DNA of 64,000 nucleotides from Flaccisagitta enflata (Eukaryota > Chaetognatha > Sagittoidea > Aphragmophora), in contig OZ231128.1 in assembly GCA_965153355.1 (NCBI GenBank), positions 35,402,001 to 35,466,000 on the forward strand, read 5' to 3'. The notes under the pieces were generated by a model. It ran no database searches, was not told the DNA's origin, and saw only the letters and a list, made by a program, of their open reading frames with translations. Position numbers and translations under genes: made by a program. Of this stretch, positions 60,269 through 64,000 are shown piece by piece. How positions within the stretch are numbered: the stretch's first letter is position 1; every line of letters begins with the position of its first letter.

Positions 60269-60274
60269 AATAAA
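60269..60274 (+). promoter_or_regulatory. Possible polyadenylation signal of the BAR gene
   Basis: AATAAA 90 bp after the stop codon at 60179. A second AATAAA-like site near 60.82 kb falls inside a MITE. Confidence 0.4.
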
Positions 60275-60732
60275 GCTTAGATTGTAGGAATGGAAGAAAT
60301 CTCTATAGGAATGAATGAGACCTATATCATATGTATAGAAGAAATCTAAAGGAATGAATAAAGCCTACATTGCTATAGGAATGGAAGAAATCTCTCTATT
60401 TGTTCGCTAGGGAAGGTTCAAGTTTTCTATAGTGTAGCTTAGCATTGCTCGATGATGCCAGTGTATTTGAGTTTGAATATATGACGTCGTTATTTCGATT
60501 AAAATACCCGATTCCTAGGATGAATATTGTAGTAATACTTGACAATGGTTCAGATAGTGTTTATAAAGAGAATGAAAAATATGGATTTAATTTCATTGAA
60601 TATGTAAATTCATAGGGCAGAAGAGTTGATGCCGGATGAACGTATTAAGTATGTTATAATGTATATGTAACGATGCCACATGTTAATGGTCTCAAACGGT
60701 TTCATACAGACGAGAAAGGCGCATGCTACCCT

Positions 60733-61316
60733 TTCATAGCAAGATCAGGTAAAAAGCAACATTGCTGTAGATTTTTTTACTGTTTTGTGTAGAATCTGTG
60801 CTGTATATACTGGAACTAATAAAGAAAAAATCTTGTTAAGAGCGCTTTTTGAGATTTTCACAATAATTGGTTTTTAGCCTTGTTTTGCTTGTAGATTCAA
60901 CAGGGTATTTCCAAAGTACCTTTTGACAGCAAATTTGTATTACTGACTAAATTTCCATTCATTTGATAGGTCGCAACATGCACTTTTATAAAGAAGTTCA
61001 AAATTCAATTTTTAAGCCACCGTTGTAATAATGGCTTAAAAATGGAAAAATGCATTTTCTGATAAAATTGTATCGTGCGACTTATCAAACGAATCGAAAT
61101 TTTATCAGGATCTCAAATATGCTGACAAAATTTTTCAATGTGCCCAGTTGAATATATACGCAAACAAGGCTAAAAACCATCAATTTTTATTGAAGTCTTG
61201 AAAAGCGCTCTCGACAAGGTATTATCTTCATTAGTTCCAATAAATAGAGCTCAGATTCTGTACAAAACTGTAAAAAAAACCTACTGCAATGTTACTTTCG
61301 CCTGATCTTGCCATGA
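60733..61316. mobile_element. 584-bp palindromic MITE
   Basis: TCATAGCAAGATCAGG / CCTGATCTTGCCATGA ends, with long inner inverted matches (AACATTGC/GCAATGTT, TTTTTAGCCTTGTTT / AAACAAGGCTAAAAA). It fills the space between the BAR gene and the ZDHHC gene. Confidence 0.75.
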
Positions 61317-61365
61317 GTTGATAATGGTAGTGCGCATCAATGTTCGCATATCTTATTGACTAATA

Positions 61366-63132
61366 ATGACCGCACCCTTTTGTCGATACCTGAAGAAGGC
61401 TTTACTGCGCCTTTTGCATTTCGCCGTGTCGGTATATGTATTGCTTCTGCTTTTGTTGGACCCAAGATCTATACTCAACGACGACTTTGAAGGAACTTTG
61501 AACATGGTTAGTAAATAGCAATGGGTTTTCTTTGAAAAACCTTTCGTAATAATATGTGGATTATGTGGAAGCCGAGAGTAAAGATTGGGAGTACCTAATT
61601 GAATACGTTATACTTGGCTAATGCGTAGTCGCTCGCAAAAGGGAAGGGGCATTATTGCGGGTGGGTAGGGGCAGTGTGTGAGTGGAGGTTAGTTATTACG
61701 TATACTCAGAAATCACATTTTCAGCTGGTTTTACATCATTCAAAAAACTGCGTTGTAAGTCTACCTGCCTCTCGAGCGACATATCCTTATGTGGTTGTCC
61801 GTCCGCTCGTTTTCACTGAGTCACAAGTACAGTCAAATAACGTTCTAACGAACACGCCTCTAACGAAATTTGGCCTATACAGAAATAAATAGCAAGTCCC
61901 TTCAGGAAATTTCTTTTTTATTCATATATTGGCTACAAAGTAAACTGTCTATAACAAAATATTTTGTTGGTCCCTTGGAGTTCGTTAGAATGATTCTTAA
62001 CTGTACTTTTCTTGGTTGATGAGAAATACCACTTCTTCAGTGGGCGTACGTCTTTCTCGGCTATGGCGTCGGTTGTCTTCTTTTCTACCTGTACATTTGT
62101 CACATGAATCCCGGCGTCGTTTTTCGTTTAATCGGAAACGCCGACGAATCGATCAACCTAAACCAACAATCGTCAGAAACGGAAAAGTTTTTACCTCCAA
62201 AACGTTATTGCCTTGTTTGCAGGCAAGTTTATGATCATCAATTGGATTTGGATTTGAAACCAGGGAATTGAAGGGTTGATGTTGTACTGTACTGTATATA
62301 CTATCCCGTGAGAAGCTAGCCTTCACCAAACGCGACGTATCGTTTTTATACTGAAAAAAAATGTTGCAAACGAGATTGGTCATACTGTACTGGTGCAACT
62401 CTCAATGGCTATATACGACGTATATAGTATATAGTAGTAGTATATAGTGTATACGTTGGTGAAGCAATGTCAATAGCGCCACCTGTCCTAAACCAAAATT
62501 GAATATCATCATCAGACTGGATCAACCATTACGTTCCCGACACTGCCATGATTGCATGAAGTGCGTTCGTCGGTTCGACCACCACTGCATATGGTTGGAC
62601 ACATGCATCGCGGAGAAGAATCATATGCTTTATTTGTTGTTTTTAGTTATAGAGGTGAGAGGAGTACGTTGGGTATGGCGACATGTTGCCGATTGTGTTT
62701 GAAATTGCAGTTCAACAGGAAACAAAGTGTCGTGGTCATCGATACGATATCGATAAGAAGTAAAGAGTTTGGCCTGTAATCAGTCTGTAGTTGAATTCCT
62801 CTCTGCACTGTAAGTCTGTCGGTGTGATTTACCTGACTTTGGCTGATCTGAATATTGTTCTCTTTATCTGTGTAAATGGAAATTGCAAAGGTAGCGGTAT
62901 AACTTCCATTGACCCACGATTTTACACTGATAGAGAGAACAATATTCAGATAAGCCAAAGTCGGTTAAGTCACACCGATAGATTGACAGTGTAGAGCTGA
63001 GCTAGGCAACACGGTGTAGCATCTGTGCCATCTGTGGTCTTGTTTCTCATGCTTATCTTTTCTTAGGAGGTGAACGTTGTTGCTGCGCTCGTCTTTGTTC
63101 TCATGTCCATGACGCGACTTGCTAAGGAAGAA
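61366..63132 (+). CDS. ZDHHC12-like protein S-palmitoyltransferase, 5' exons (partial)
   Basis: The enzyme transfers palmitate to protein cysteines at Golgi/ER membranes. Exons 61366-61506, 62041-62222 and 62516-62654 join in frame; 63067-63132 is tentative. Exon 1 encodes a membrane span (LLHFAVSVYVLLLLLLDP). Exon 2 encodes a second span (WAYVFLGYGVGCLLFYLYIC), a HMNPGVV turn like the family's DPG, and RYCLVC. Exon 3 gives the Cys-rich domain: DQPLRSRHCHDCMKCVRRFD then HHCIWLDTC and NHMLYLLFLV. The catalytic DHHC and the zinc ligands are intact. Length, the two short loops and PLR-RHC favour the ZDHHC12 branch. Exon 4 (EVNVVAALVFVLMSMTR) would be span 3. The TTxE region and the last span are not seen and should lie right of the window or in 63.1-64 kb. 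Confidence 0.85.
61830..62003. mobile_element. 174-bp Tigger/pogo-like MITE in ZDHHC intron 1
   Basis: CAGTCAAATAACGTTCTAAC GAAC and its inverse (CAGTTAAGAATCATTCTAAC GAAC) at the right, with TA on both sides. Confidence 0.8.
62802..62993. mobile_element. ~192-bp palindromic MITE in ZDHHC intron 3
   Basis: CACTGTAAGTCTGTCGGTGT and its inverse CACACCGATAGATTGACAGTG. The inner arms GAATATTGTTCTCT / AGAGAACAATATTC are perfect. Confidence 0.8.
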
Positions 63133-63144
63133 GTAATAAATTAG

Positions 63145-63610
63145 GCTTATGATCTGTCTTCAGTAACACCCTGTGCAGGAAATTTGGCACAAACATATGA
63201 CAAGGTGCCGGCGAAGGGGCCAAAATAGGGGTTCAGAAGGAGCAAAAATGAAAGTTTCGTATCCAGTCAAAACTTCAGTTGTAAATAGTAAAATGGTGTA
63301 TTAGGATACCTAAAAAAATCTATGCAAAATCTGGGTTGATTAAGTGCAAAACGGTGATTTCTCAGATTGTATGAGGGTGGTAAAGAACCATCATTTTGTC
63401 TGCCTTTATTTCTTAGTTTTATTGATGCTAAACCGGTTTTATCACTTAAAAAATGTCACAGGCATACTATTTTACTAAAAGAATAGTCAAGCCTTGGTCT
63501 TCAGCTCTGTTCTAATGATTTTGATCGATTTGTTTCATGAAGATTGAGAAAAGATTGAAGGAAAATGAAAAATTTTCATTGCTCTTTCTCCATCATCTTT
63601 TCTTTTTTTT
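63145..63610. other. Non-coding stretch, no exon recognised
   Basis: I looked for the remaining ZDHHC exons (TTxE motif, fourth span) and saw none. Confidence 0.4.
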
Positions 63611-63614
63611 TTTC

Positions 63615-63755
63615 CTTCCTCTTCTTCTTCTTCTTCTTCTTCTTCTTCTTCTTCTTCTTCTTCTTCTTCTTCTTCTTCTTCTTCTTCTTCTCCCTCTTCC
63701 TCCTCATCTTCTTCATCTTCATATTCTTCATCTTCTTCTTCCTTTTCATATTCTG
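63615..63755. repeat. (CTT)n microsatellite
   Basis: About 25 uninterrupted CTT units followed by interrupted ones. Confidence 0.97.
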
Positions 63756-63768
63756 TTCAACAACTTTT

Positions 63769-64000
63769 TCTTTTTAGATGCATTCATCAGGAACGCATCT
63801 ATAAAAGGGTCTGTCTGTTGGTCCATCTGTCAGTTTGTTTGTCGGTCTGTCTGTGTGTCCATTACGCTTCCTTGAAAATCGCGGTTTTTGGCACTTTCAA
63901 CCGCGGCGATGTTACGTATTAAATCAAACACTCTTTTGGATGCTCTGAGGTCATTTACAGTATGTTTATTCTCAAATGAAACAAAAGATGACGGCATTAA
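63769..64000. mobile_element. HINE-like element, subfamily E, running off the right edge
   Basis: TTTTTAGATGCATTCATCAG GAACGCATCT hairpin, CTATAAAAGGGTCTGTCTG, a (GTCTGTCT)n core and TGAAAATCGCGGTTTTTGGC, as in the copy at 44303. The far end is outside the window. Confidence 0.8.

Overview
The window is nuclear DNA of an invertebrate metazoan. Its genes have GT-AG introns and include a geminin-family gene (a family known only from animals), a DHX16/Prp2 splicing helicase, a TMEM130-like glycoprotein and a ZDHHC12-like palmitoyltransferase. The species cannot be named from the sequence.

Layout. (1) 0.9-8.5 kb, minus strand, compact: the N-terminal half of DHX16 (its helicase core lies off the left edge), a complete three-exon TMEM130-like gene, and the 3' exons of geminin. 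(2) 8.6-34 kb: repeat-dominated. It holds a broken Penelope-like retroelement (RT, GIY-YIG endonuclease and C-terminal tail split by insertions), a 2.7-kb array of a 10-bp AATTAACTGT unit in both orientations, 13-, 27-, 23- and 10-bp minisatellites, palindromic MITEs, and dozens of short elements with a (GTCN)n core. (3) 34.3-60.2 kb, plus strand: a long-intron gene whose introns are packed with repeats. All of its splice phases agree. It encodes a Ser-rich leader, fifteen consecutive 11-residue basic repeats, an acidic stretch and a BAR-type domain. (4) 61.4-63.1 kb, plus strand: the 5' exons of a ZDHHC12-like gene, using a GC-AG intron; it runs to or past the right edge.

Two things stand out. 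First, about 40 dispersed elements in at least ten subfamilies share one plan: T5 plus a terminal hairpin, a tetranucleotide or minisatellite core, and at the far end a third copy of the stem sequence complementary to the hairpin's outer arm. The stem sequence differs between subfamilies, yet all three positions change together. This resembles Helentron-associated (HINE/DINE-1/pearl-like) non-autonomous rolling-circle elements. Second, the hendecad-repeat plus BAR protein is an architecture I do not recognise.

All gene calls come from reading conserved motifs and splice phase by eye. No database search was run.
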